A stretch of DNA of 64,000 nt from Prillingera fragicola (Eukaryota > Basidiomycota > Tremellomycetes > Trichosporonales > Trichosporonaceae), in NCBI GenBank assembly GCA_002335605.1, contig BEDY01000004.1:682001-746000 (forward strand). Direction: 5' to 3'. The position numbers and the translations under genes were made by a program. The notes below the pieces were generated by a model. The model made no database searches and was not told the DNA's origin. It worked only from the letters and a program-made list of their open reading frames with translations. Positions 11,447 to 21,998 of the stretch are shown piece after piece. Every line of letters starts with the position of its first letter. The first letter of the stretch is position 1.

Positions 11447-12177
11447 ATGTCCATCGCAAAGCTCACTGTTGACATCACTGTAAGTCTACTGTGCCACTCG
11501 GCGAGGGGAACACTCTCCTCAGAGACCAACAACTAACCCCCCAGTCGGACTTCATCTGTCCTTTCTGCCTCCTCGGCATCACCCAGCTCGAGCACGCTAT
11601 CAAGAGGTACACCGAGACCCACGGTCCTCTGGACGCCACGCTCAAGCTCCACCCCTACGAGCTCCACTCCGAATGGTCTGTTACCGACAAGCCCTTCCAC
11701 CGCAACGCCTACAGCGCCGGCAAGTGGGGTGAGGCCCGCGCGACCTCGGCCTTTGACAGCTTGGGCAAGCAGTACGCCGAAGTCGGCCTCAAGCTGCACC
11801 AGGACCCTCTGCTCTCGTCGTCCCGCATCGCCCACCGCCTCACCGAGCGCGCACAGGAGACCCTCGGCGCTGCCGAGGCCTTTGCCGTCGGCAAGGCGCT
11901 CATGAAGTCGTACCAGATCGACGGCGTGCCCCCCAACGACACGGCCGCGCTCGCAAAGATTGCAGTCGACCACAAGGTCTTCCCCACCACCACCGAGGCC
12001 GTCGCCTGGCTCGACGGCCAGGACCTCAACGCCGAGGTCGTCAAGCTCGAGCGCGACGCTAGTGCTCGCGGCGTCTCGGGTGTCCCCCACATGATCTTCC
12101 AGGGAAAGTACGCCGTTAGCGGCGCCCAGGGTGTGGGTGCCTTCTACAACCTCCTCGAGAAGGTTGTCGCCAAGTAA
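11447..12177 (+). CDS. DsbA/FrnE-like thioredoxin-fold oxidoreductase
   Basis: Two exons, 11447-11479 and 11545-12177, give 221 aa. The N-terminal strand leads straight into a CPFC active site (Cys16, Cys19), followed by an all-helical insertion and the cis-Pro loop GVPHMIFQGKYAVSGAQG. This layout is that of the DSBA/FrnE family, which includes thiol-disulfide oxidoreductases and 2-hydroxychromene-2-carboxylate isomerase relatives. There is no signal peptide, so a cytosolic place is likely. The 65-nt intron lies a few codons before the CPFC motif, so the start at 11447 is needed to supply the first strand. Thiol redox activity is inferred from the CxxC pair; the substrate is unknown. Confidence 0.88.
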
Positions 12178-12534
12178 ATTGCACTTAGACAAACCATAGA
12201 CTCGCGCCTGGCTCACTGCTGGGCACGATGGAGCCTGTACCTTTGATGTATCCAGATAATATTCACTGTCCTTGGCTGCTGCTTTTTCTAACCCGGATGC
12301 CTTGTCCACACTCTACTGAGCTACTGACTTCGTACCGCCGCACACTGACTGCAATTGACCTCGGAACAGAGACGGAACATTCCATTCGGCTTCTGTCGCA
12401 CCCCCCGGACCACCCCGACCAGCAACGTAGAGATGATCCCCATGCATTATTGATGCTCACTACAGACTACAGTACAGCTACACGCCGACACCCTGCCGGC
12501 TGCTCTAACCCCACGACGAGAGACCCGATCGAGC
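12178..12534. other. Convergent intergenic region
   Basis: About 360 bases between the 3' ends of the DsbA-like gene (+) and the GH71 gene (-). It is presumably shared terminator sequence; nothing else was seen. Confidence 0.55.
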
Positions 12535-14784
12535 TCACGATGACCCACCAACAAAGTAGTTGAAGTTGTACGTCACCGGGTTGTTCGTGTACTGGAACGC
12601 GTTGCCAGACTCGTACGAAGCCACAGTCGCACCGTCTCGAGCGATCGAGCCGCCGATCCCGCCCTCGGCGCTCGCGAGCTTGAGCTTGGTGAGACCTGCT
12701 TGGACGCTGAACGTCTCGCTGGTCGATCCGGACGTGAGCGTCACAGTCGCTGGCGCGCTGGTCATGACCACCGCCCACAGGAAATCGGTGCTCCACTCAG
12801 CACCGGTCGGCCTGGGGACGGGGTCACTGCTGGCGGTAGCACCAGCGGGGTGGGGGCGCGACCACATGACAATCGAGTCCTTGGTGATGGACGGGTATGC
12901 GCCAGTCTTGAAGGCCGTAGAGTAGTACTGGGTCAAACCCGCCAGGCCAGTGTGGTCGAAGCCGTCAACCCACTGGGCCGCGTTACCGGGCATGGCACCG
13001 CGGATGGGGCCAATGTACGATGACTCTCCGTAGTCGTTCCAAGTAAGAATCTCAGTCATGGGCGCGCGGTCACGCAGGGCAATGAGATCCTCCCAGCGCG
13101 TAGCGTACAGCCAGTCGTCCGACTTGTAGATCCAGTTCTTGTTCCACGAGTTGGCGCCGTAGTGGGTGAAGAAGAAGGGCGACACGGCAGACATGTAGCT
13201 CTGAGAAGGCGACATTTCGGTAATGTACCAGTTGTCTGTCGTCGACGACGAAATGTGCGTGTCGCCTACGGGCCAGGCAGAATTCCAGTTGAGCTCGCCA
13301 TTCATCCACGTGTAGGAATCAAACTCGGTCGGCGAGGTGAAGACGGACGGCACAAAGAAGACGGGCATGCCGTCCTTGGCGAGGACGTCGGTAAACAGGG
13401 TCGACCAACCGTTCAAGGAGCCAGAGCCGAAAGTGCAGTGCTCGCCCGAAAAGGTCGAGACGAGCACCTTGCCAGCGTATGTAGCCTGCGCCGACGTCGC
13501 ACCAAACTTCTTGACAAGCCCGACAAGGGTCGCAGCATCGGCTGCGCTCGAGCACGACATCGAGGTCATGTCAAACGACAGGAAGAGCTTGAATCCGCCA
13601 GCAGCCTGGGCAGCCGCGTAGGCGTCAACGATACGGTCCTGCTGCCAGCTCTCGTGACCGAGGTTAAGCGCAAAGCCGTCAATTCCTTGGGCGGCAGCCT
13701 CCGAGATGTCAGAAGACCAGTCGCTTGAGGTATACGGGTACGTGTTGCCGACCATGTGATGAGCCCAAACGGCGTGCTCACCCGACGAGGGAGGGACATG
13801 GGTCGACGACGGTGGGATGGCGCCAGTGGATGTTGTGGGTGGGACCGAGGTAGACTCGACTGTGGTCGTAGGGATCACAGTGCTCGACTGGGTTACTGAG
13901 GGCTCGACAGTCGTCGTTGGAATCACCGTGCTTGACGGGATCACCGAGGTCGGCTCGGCAGTCGTTGGAATCACAGTGCTCGACTCGGCATCAGAAATAG
14001 GAGTCGAGGTAGGCAGCGGCAATGACTCAGTTGCGTTCGTGGCCGAAGGAAGGACAGTCTCGGACGACGACGGCATGACAGAGTCAGACGTGGTCGTGGG
14101 CAGCACCGAGGTTTCCGTTCCATTGGCCGTGGCCGAAGGCAAAGGGACCGTGTCAGTTGGTGAGGGAACAGCGAAATCAGACGAGGGGCCAGCCGAAGTA
14201 GTCGTAGGCGCAACCTCCGAGGTAGTCGGCAAGGGAATAGCGGTCGAAGGCAGCTGCGCAATGCTGCTGCCGCAGTACAGGTCTCCAGCAGTAATGTTGT
14301 ACGTGTAGAGTGAAAGGTACCACGCATGGCCACACATCTCGTTTCCGTCTCCGGAACAGGGCGTGGTGCAGTAGTCGTCGCCGACGGTCGCACCGCCGTT
14401 CCCGTTGAGCGAGTTTGCGCAGTAGCACTCGTCAGCGTACTCTGTACCAGCGACCGCAAAGCCGCGCTTGGCACACTCGGTGACACAAAGCAGCGGGGTG
14501 TTGGCCTCTGAAGAAAAGCTAAATCCCTGCAGCAAACGCTCGTTGTACGACTCTGTGACGCAGCCGGCATAGGACCAGCCGTCCGGCAGCGTCAGGTCGC
14601 GCTTCTGAGGGAGAGATGCTGGGCGGGAGAGACCGTGTTTGGAGCCATAGTAGCGGGCTGCGACCTCGACTGCGCGTTTGGGAAAGGAGAGAATGTTGTA
14701 GGGCGGCTGGAGGCGGCGGGAAGGTGCTGCCTCGGCGCCTGCACCGAGGAGAAGGAGGGGGAGGAGGATGGCGGCCGGCGCCAT
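12535..14784 (-). CDS. Secreted WSC-domain glycoside hydrolase family 71 (alpha-1,3-glucanase)
   Basis: A single exon of 749 aa. Residues 1-19 are a clear signal peptide (MAPAAILLPLLLLGAGAEA). A WSC domain follows at about 68-160, with the WSYAGCV start and eight or more Cys including CYCAN and MCGHAWYLSLY. A Ser/Thr/Pro-rich, probably O-mannosylated linker with repeated TVIPTT words runs to about 335. The catalytic part begins VWAHHMVGNTYPYTSSDW and shows the GH71 signatures GIDGFALNLG, FDMTSMSC and LTWNDYGESSYI. GH71 enzymes cleave alpha-1,3-glucan, so the protein probably remodels cell-wall or capsule-associated alpha-glucan; the WSC domain could tether it to wall polysaccharide. Family assignment is from motifs. 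No intron is needed. Confidence 0.92.
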   Translation of the reverse strand: MAPAAILLPLLLLGAGAEAAPSRRLQPPYNILSFPKRAVEVAARYYGSKHGLSRPASLPQKRDLTLPDGWSYAGCVTESYNERLLQGFSFSSEANTPLLCVTECAKRGFAVAGTEYADECYCANSLNGNGGATVGDDYCTTPCSGDGNEMCGHAWYLSLYTYNITAGDLYCGSSIAQLPSTAIPLPTTSEVAPTTTSAGPSSDFAVPSPTDTVPLPSATANGTETSVLPTTTSDSVMPSSSETVLPSATNATESLPLPTSTPISDAESSTVIPTTAEPTSVIPSSTVIPTTTVEPSVTQSSTVIPTTTVESTSVPPTTSTGAIPPSSTHVPPSSGEHAVWAHHMVGNTYPYTSSDWSSDISEAAAQGIDGFALNLGHESWQQDRIVDAYAAAQAAGGFKLFLSFDMTSMSCSSAADAATLVGLVKKFGATSAQATYAGKVLVSTFSGEHCTFGSGSLNGWSTLFTDVLAKDGMPVFFVPSVFTSPTEFDSYTWMNGELNWNSAWPVGDTHISSSTTDNWYITEMSPSQSYMSAVSPFFFTHYGANSWNKNWIYKSDDWLYATRWEDLIALRDRAPMTEILTWNDYGESSYIGPIRGAMPGNAAQWVDGFDHTGLAGLTQYYSTAFKTGAYPSITKDSIVMWSRPHPAGATASSDPVPRPTGAEWSTDFLWAVVMTSAPATVTLTSGSTSETFSVQAGLTKLKLASAEGGIGGSIARDGATVASYESGNAFQYTNNPVTYNFNYFVGGSS

Positions 14785-16073
14785 TGTTGCGGTAGACGTA
14801 GAGGACGAGGGTGGTCTATAGCAAAGGAAGGTGTTGCCGTCAAGGCTGGGACCGTCAAGGTCTGTTGGTAGTGTGAGAGAGGAGAATGAAGACCGTCAAG
14901 GCCGTGATGAGCGCCAGGCTCGGGGTGGGACAGGAGACTGATGGGGTGATGAGTGGAAGAGAAGATGACAGAACAAGGTGCGAGGTTGTGTATGCCTTGG
15001 CTTTGCAGCTTTGGTGTGGCTTTGGATTACCATGAGCAGCGCGCTTGCAGCTGCGCTAAGAGCGGGCTGTGGGATGGACCATCAACATCAACAAATGGCG
15101 TGGTGGCGTCAGGGAACAATTCATTCGGAGCGAGTGCTCGACCAAGGACTGGCGCGGTTGTCGTCACTGCCAAAGCCTTGGATAAGACTCTGCGCGCATT
15201 TTGCAGGGACGGGACACATGCAGGTACGTCCGAGAGAACACATCGGCTTGGACTTGCTCCCCTTGAATCAAGCAGGCGACAGAAGTATTCATGTTGACCC
15301 AATGCCGAGGGTACGCCACCGACAATGATGGCGTCTTGGAAAAAAAGAAAATCAGGCGCGGCCGCCCACGTACCCTGAGTACGGCCCACTGGACTGTGCA
15401 TGCTCACCCTGCTTCTGCCATCTATTGCCAGGGAGGCGGCGCAGCGGAGAGCTGCAGGAATCGAGCCAGAAGAACTTTGAAGATGCCGCCTGATTGATCG
15501 TTGGCGTTGCGGGCATGTGGGTCTGCCTGTTCGGGTCCGCACTCGGCGGCGCACGGCCGGCCGAGGATGCGCTTGAGAGTTGGCCGAGTAATGGGCTCGC
15601 TGGTGACCAGCAGTGCCCGCCACACTGCCACTTGGCCCCCACGGCCACCACTTGAGTGAAGAATGCGACTATGGGATGTTCTAAAGACGCTACTGCCAGA
15701 CTAGTGTCTTGGGAGTTTGGGTAGTTCGATCCCTGTTGTCGATGTGGTTGTCTTGCTTGCGCTCACCAGAGAGAGCGGGCATGCTGATTGGAGAGCAAGC
15801 AAGCGCAAGTAGCTCATGCATCGGCACTGTTTTCAGTGCGTATGCATGCATGATGAATGAGAAAGATAGAGAGATAGAGAGATGGATGATACTGGTGGGG
15901 GGACCAATCAACACCCTCGGGTATGACGCGGTCATTCCGGGCCGAACAAGACTGGGCCGGTGCGATCGCAGTCCCTACCACCTTCATCGTTGTTCATCGT
16001 CGCCGCTAACGTCGGGCAGCGTCAACATCTAGACTTGTCATCGCATCATCCACCCCAACTTTACCACAGCATC
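14785..16073. other. Divergent intergenic region of 1.3 kb
   Basis: Separates the GH71 gene (-) from the MPO1-like gene (+) and should hold both promoters. A short GATAGAGA microsatellite lies near 15860-15890. No supported coding sequence was found. Confidence 0.55.
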
Positions 16074-17125
16074 ATGTCGCAGCGTGTTACTCGTTCTCAC
16101 GGTCCAGCAGACGAGGTCCCAGAGACAACGTCTGTCGTTCATCAGACCCCCGAGCAGGCTCATCTGGAGAAAGAGGTTTGTCCACAGTGCTAGAACGACG
16201 GCACACTGACGCGTCAGCTCGCATTCTACTCGTCCTATCACTCGAACAAGATAAACAAGCTCATTCACTTCATCTTCATCCCTCAGATTCTCTGGTAAGT
16301 GTCAACCAACGCCCCACAGTGGATGTCATCGCGTGTCCCTTGTAAACAACCACCTGTCCCAACATTTCCGCTAGCGCGTCGCCACCTCAGCCCGTGGCCC
16401 CAACTGATACAACATCAGGTCAGCAATGATGCTGCTTGGATACATTACCGTCCCGGGCTTCATCAACTTCGACATCAACGAGTACCTCACCTTCCGCCCC
16501 AGCGCTGCCATGCTGCTCGTCTTCGGCTACCAGTTCTACTATGTCCTTCTGGACGAGATTGTCGGCGTGAGTCTGCGAGTGCAAGCGTAGTCATGCTAAC
16601 ACGTCAAAGGGAACTTTCCTTCCCTTCATGGCCCTCATGTATCTCACAGCGACCAACCTCATCACACACGTCCCCGCGTGGCTGCCCCTCCGCACCGCGT
16701 TCACCGATCTCCCAAGTGCGCTGCCGTTTGCGCTCGCTGTCCATATTCACGCTTGGCTGTGGCAGTTCTTTGGCCACTTCAAGTTTGAGGGCCGCGCGCC
16801 GGCTCTGACGGAGAACCTTGTGCAGGGTGAGTTGTCTTTAGGGCGGCTCAGCGTGGGTCTCGTGACTGCTCAGGTCTGGGTCAGTGCGACGAGCTCGTCG
16901 ACCGCAACGCTGGTGCTTTCCGGCTTTCCCACTTTGCGCGCCCAATATTGACCAACCACTGACACTGCAGCCCTCGTCACTGCCCCCTTCTTTGTCTGGA
17001 TCGAGACCCTCTTCTACGCATTCAACTGGAACCCTTCGCTGCACAAGCGCATTGTCAACCTCTCGTCGCAGCGCATTGTCGCTATGAACAAGGCCAAGCG
17101 GGAGAACGGCAAGAAGACTGAGTAG
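16074..17125 (+). CDS. MPO1: Mpo1-like 2-hydroxy fatty acid dioxygenase (DUF962)
   Basis: Five exons (16074-16175, 16218-16294, 16419-16566, 16610-16826, 16971-17125) give 232 aa with continuous frame. The N-terminal FYSSYHSNKINKLIHFIF (His42, His51) and the later HIHAWLWQFFGH with FEGRAPALTENLVQAL (His154, His156, His165) are the conserved His-rich blocks of the Mpo1/YGL010W family. Several hydrophobic segments fit an ER membrane protein. In budding yeast, Mpo1 is an Fe2+-dependent dioxygenase that shortens 2-hydroxypalmitate in the phytosphingosine breakdown pathway; the same role is inferred here. The C-terminus NKAKRENGKKTE is lysine-rich. Confidence 0.92.
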
Positions 17126-17396
17126 GCGCGTTGCGGTGTATGTGGACTGAGGTGTGAGTGAGTGTGCAGCTTCTGGAGGAGGAGGATACTTGTTAGGGTT
17201 GAGGTATCTTGATGGATTGATGCAGCTGTAATGACAAAGCTGCTGCAGTGAGAGTGGTATGGGTGTTGTTGACAGTCTAGTGGTGGAGGTCGACATAGCC
17301 GCGGCTCACCTCAAAGTGACACACTAGTCGCAACTTGCTTCTTCCTTTCATACCATTCACCATTCTCTGACACTTCTCTCTACCTCTCTATCAAGT

Positions 17397-18574
17397 ATGT
17401 CAACCTGTGCACAACTCAGCTCACCTGCAGACCTAACTGCTATGACGCTCCCATCGCCTTCCTCCGCCGGTACCGTCAGCATTGACCACAATGGCTTCCC
17501 GCAGATTCTCGACCGCATCCTGTCTTACTCGTCTTCAAACACTCTCTTCACTTTTCGCCTAACATCCAAACCAATCTGTGCACGCGTTGACGCACTCATG
17601 TGCAAGCACGTTGCAATCTTCCACAAGCACAGTGATAAAAAGCTGGCTAAGCTGTCTACATACCTTTTCTCCCCGCGCTTTCTCTTGGACGAAACCAGGC
17701 GCATCCCATGCCTCCGCGACCTCGATGCTCCCGCATTCTCGACCTATCTGACACAGATGTACAATCCTGCCGTCTCCTCGAAGCTCTGTCCCACGTCCAC
17801 ACCATTCGTGTGGCAGCCTACCAAGACCTCATCGACTGCAACTACCGCTTCCCCTTCCGCTTCAATACCATGAACTATCATCTCCAGCTGCTCTGGAACC
17901 ACCCTCTGTATGACAACGGGAACGATCACAGAAAGAAAATGTCGGCCCCCAGTGCCCGCATCGTTATTCGGCAGCAGGGCGTCCGCCGCCTCGTTGTCCG
18001 CGTCACCTATGATCCCACTATGCCCAACGTGGCGTACGCCAACTTGCACTTTGAACCCCACGTCGTATCGCTTCGCGAGGTGGTCTTCATCCTCACCCAA
18101 GTCATTCCCACACCACAGGAGGGCGCATGGAACTGGGGTGCCATCCACTCCGGCTCCGGCAACTCTCCCTCGCAGCGCCCCCAGCTCGGCATCCTCGCCG
18201 AACTCGTCGTTTACATTGCGGCGGATCTTATTGCCAGGACCTACACTCTTGTGCTGGACCACAAGACTCTCAAGGCCGAATGGATCGGGCTGGCTCCCAT
18301 GCCCGAGCCTGTGGACGTGAAGACCGAGGCCGCGCGCAAACAGGTCCCAGTCGTAGCTGGGCCCCCGCTCAACCCCGGAGAGCTCAAGAGCTACATCATC
18401 CAGGCGGTCAAGAATGAGCTCATGACGGGTCACGGCTTGAAGGATGCAGAGGCTGAAGCTGCGCTGGGCTCGTTCAAGATCTACATGCTCGACGAGTGGC
18501 GAGGCATTGTCGGCGACGAGTGTTATGTGCTGGCGACCGAGTCGCCTGCGGATGATATGGACCCGCAGTGTTAG
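17397..18574 (+). pseudogene. F-box-like family member 1 with an apparent frame break
   Basis: The N-terminus (FPQILDRILSY, then FRLTSKP and VDALMCKHVAI) is the F-box-like motif shared by six genes of this window. The frame from 17397 loses family resemblance near 17700, while the frame that reads SRILDLSDTDV, then VRRLVVRVTYDP and the C-terminal motif with DEWRGIVGDECYVLATE, carries the rest of the family pattern to the stop at 18574. Going from one to the other needs a one-base loss, or an 89-nt intron 17610-17698 with a weak GTTGCA donor that would delete the conserved HVAI segment. I could not find a better splice. It may be a recent pseudogene, a sequencing indel or an unusual intron. 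The full family length would be about 390 aa. Confidence 0.6.
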
Positions 18575-18810
18575 AGCTGCAGACAACACGTAGCTTGTAG
18601 CTTGTCGGTGTGACTCTGCATATCCCTACGGTCTGTCTCGTTGTGAACATATTCCTACTGACTGGCCTCTGTACCTCTGTACACTAAGCAAATCTGTGGG
18701 ATGTAGCCTGATCAACTAGGTATGTACAAAGCCACGTTGGCTGCATGCCTAATTCTCAAGCTCTGTGTCTCCTCGTGTATTCCCTCATATCGGGCATGGT
18801 ACAGGCAGCC

Positions 18811-20386
18811 CTAATCCAGCTCCTCGAGATATCCCTCCTCCTCATCCTCAACCTCGTCAAAAGAATCCACCTCGCCCGCGCGCTCACACCCGCCACATCC
18901 ACACTCGCCACCGACCCGCTCCAGCATAGCGGCCGGACACGCGGTTTCGAGCTCGTACATCTCCTTGCCGATCTGGCGCTCATACTCGTCATGAGTGAGG
19001 AACTTGATCGAGTGCAGCTTGGTCTTGACTGCTTCGTACGAGGCTTGGAAACTGGCCACGGCGGCTTGGGCCAGCCTGTTGGGGTTGGAGCTGGTGCCAT
19101 CGGCGTCTTCGTCGTCAGAGACCCAGTCGGATTCGTGGTCCGAGTCGTGCTCGGTAATGGACTCGTTCCTTGAAGAGCCGCTGTTGCTGCCGTTTTTGCT
19201 GCCACTCCCGTCGCTAGCGCCACTGCCACTGTGGTCCTCATCGCCTTCGATACTGAGGGCATCATCCTCCCCGCCGCCACCCTCGTCGTCACTGTCCCCA
19301 GGCATCAGGCCCGTGCCATGGATCGGAACGATGCCAAGACCCGGAACAACGTGAAACAGCCCCTCAATGATATCCTCCTCCACAAGCAGGGTAACGAGCA
19401 CACCGAGCAGGATGACCTTGGCGGCCGCAGCGACGCAAGTGATGAAGCGCTCCTCAAACTCGGCATCGGGCAGACCAGGTAGGCGTCCCATCACGGCGCC
19501 GTCAATGGCGTGCAGGCCTACGACTGTAATGGTCTCGATGCGGTCGTGGTGCACGGCACATTCGGCAATGACACCGGCGAGGGCGCCGATCATTCCCAGG
19601 GAGGTTTGCTCGGTGTTGTTGACGCCAAGAATCGAGTGTGGCGGGCAAACGTCCGTGCTCTCCTTGAAAATGTAGACCAAGTGGCGAGTCTCTGTGCATG
19701 GCGGTCCCGAGGGACAAATGTTGGCCTGGGCCAGCTTGGGGTGGAGGGGGTTGTAGACAATGGTACTGACCCACGTCTCGGCTTGGGGCGAGAGTGTGTG
19801 GACATGGGGCGGGACCATCCAGCCATCGGCCAAGGGTGTAAGTAAACATGACAAAGTCGACGCAGCGCTTGACCTTTGGGGTGGGGTGGATGAGACTCAT
19901 GCGGCGCACGAGACTGACGTTGGAGCAGGCATCGTCGACTACCTCTTTCCACGTGTTCATGAGAGCATGTTGCTGATAATGTGAGACCAGGTTGAGGGTG
20001 GGCGGGCACCAGAAAAGGCTGTACATGTCGATGAGGCGCGTGTGTTGCTTGAGCCGCTTGATCAACTTGGAGCGGACTAGGGGCGCGGCGGACCAGAACT
20101 GGCCAGGAAGTGGGAGAGCATCACCGTTGTAGGAGCGCAGACCGCCTGGGTAATCAAAGGTCCTGACGGGCGGGGGCACCACCACATGGGAGAAGAGCAG
20201 GGCGTCGACGCGGTTGAGATAGTGCTTGGATGTGGCGCGGAAGGCGAGGAGGGCTCCGTGTGGGGCAAAGTAGAGAATGGTGTCGATGAGATGCGGATAG
20301 GCAATGTGGTCGAGAATGGGAGAAGGCGTCTTGGTGGTGCTAGTGCTACCGGGAGAGGCCGCAGCAGCGGTAGTGAAAGACGACAT
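18811..20386 (-). CDS. F-box-like family member 2
   Basis: The start is the ATG at 20386. The N-terminus holds YPHLIDTILYF, FRATSKH and VDALLFSHVVV, the family F-box-like motif. The first frame fails near 19840 and family resemblance resumes in another frame (TIVYNPLHPKL). An intron 19847-19766 (82 nt, donor GTTTAC, acceptor TCAG) joins them as VDFVITIVYNPLHP, which aligns well with VDTVVTIVTYDPARP of member 3, giving about 497 aa. The C-terminal third has an Asp/Glu/Ser/Gly-rich acidic stretch, then the family motif FLTHDEYERQIGKE..ELET and a Cys-rich GECGCGGCE. The donor is non-canonical, so a frameshift is the alternative. A role as a ubiquitin-ligase substrate receptor would be inference only. 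Confidence 0.7.
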
Positions 20387-21998
20387 GGTGAGAACAGACC
20401 CGTGGTCGAGTTACCCAGCGGGAGGGAGGAAGGTGTTGGTTTCCGCGAGAGTTGGTGTTCTGTTCTCTGAGTGTTTAGAAACAGCAATGTAGTTAAAAAT
20501 GTGTGTGACTGGGCAATGTTGAAGAGTAGAGAGAGGAGGAGGGAACACACGAGTCGGGGCACAGAGTCGTGTGTGTGGCGGACAATGGTCACTCTCCGCT
20601 GGACACCCCATCCACCCAGGCGAGTAGACTGCGCCCCCAAATACCCGCCCACTGCACACTGCACAAGAAAGCTTGGTCTGGATAGGTAGTTTTAGGAAAT
20701 GCAGGCTGACGCTTTTGGTTTGTCATCTCATGCTACATTCAAAACGGTGTGCGGGCAAACTTGAAATGAGTGATTTTGGATTTTATTTGGTGAAATGACC
20801 ATGGTGAACGCGAACCTTGCAACGCTGACTAATCTTTTCAAGGCACTCCCATTGTTTACAGGTTGTTCAATCTGAACACTACATGGCTGTTCATGTTCTA
20901 CTCACTTGACTTCTCTGTGAGGTTTAGGCTGACAATCCTCCAAGTGAGCAAGGTTGAAATGCCAGTCGCGTCAGTAGTTACAGTATGCCCATGACCGGAA
21001 GCAGAATGTCCGTTGGTGGGTCTGGCGGAATTGACACTCTGGCCCAAAAGCTCGTCACGATGCATGTGATAATAATAGCCTGAGGTAGACATGAGTCTTC
21101 TTAAGGAGACTGGGAATTCCTCAGAATAAGACCTTGGCGACATAACTGCAGCTGGGGCAGAAGGACAATTGACGCTTCCCGAATTGGTGCTGCCGAAATG
21201 TCACCGAATCTCTTGCACCACTTTGACTTTGTACCATCCCCATCATCATTCTTCAACGTCAACCAAGCCCTAGTTGCCCAAAGCCATCCACAATGATGGT
21301 CAGCGGCAAACCACAGCCGTAGTGCACCACTGTTCTGAGCCCCGGGACACGTGCGGCCGCACTGGTGCCTGCCATCCCCAGCCGGAGACGCATGGACGCT
21401 CGAGCCCATTATCTGTGCATCTTTTGGTACTGGTCTGTGCTTATCCGAACAGAACCTATCACCGGGTACATCGGAGCTGCTCTCGAGAAGCATGTCCTCA
21501 CCCGCGCACTCGTTCAACCATGACCTACTGACATTCCCAGGTCCTGGGTCTGGACTGGAACTGTTGCCGCCACTTGCCGTGGCGCTTGTTCTGGATCGTC
21601 TGGCGCAGTCTCGAACAAGTCTATATCCTGCTTGAGACTGTCTGATGTCCGTGCAAGTCTATCTACTTTACCCAAACAATATAATGCGTAGCGGAACAAG
21701 TCTGAGGAGCTCGTGAATCGGCTCTGGGGACCAATAGCGACGGACGACACACACAAGGCAGCTGTGGCGAGCGAGCCGACGATGCGTGTCTTCTCCGAGA
21801 ACTCTCGGACAATTTAACACACCTTTTCTGGGCAGCTGATAAGCAGCATTCATCTGTATTCTCTCCCTTGCTTCTTTGGCTGTCGGGACGCGTCGCTCAT
21901 TGTTGCCATATCAGTGATTCAGCTCCGAAACACGCTTTGCCCTCTTCATCATCTCTTACATCCATGATCAACTCGCCACTTGGATCAGCCCAAGGTTT
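20387..21998. other. Divergent intergenic region of 1.6 kb
   Basis: Between F-box-like members 2 (-) and 3 (+). Small open frames exist on both strands but none shows a domain, splice support or family motif. No repeats or RNA genes were recognised. Confidence 0.5.

Noticed and set aside
13162..13728. 188-aa frame antisense to the GH71 gene
   Set aside because: Basic-rich shadow of a well-supported enzyme on the other strand.
21101..21517. 138-aa minus-strand frame between F-box-like members 2 and 3
   Set aside because: No family motif, no good start context and no nearby splice sites that make a longer protein.
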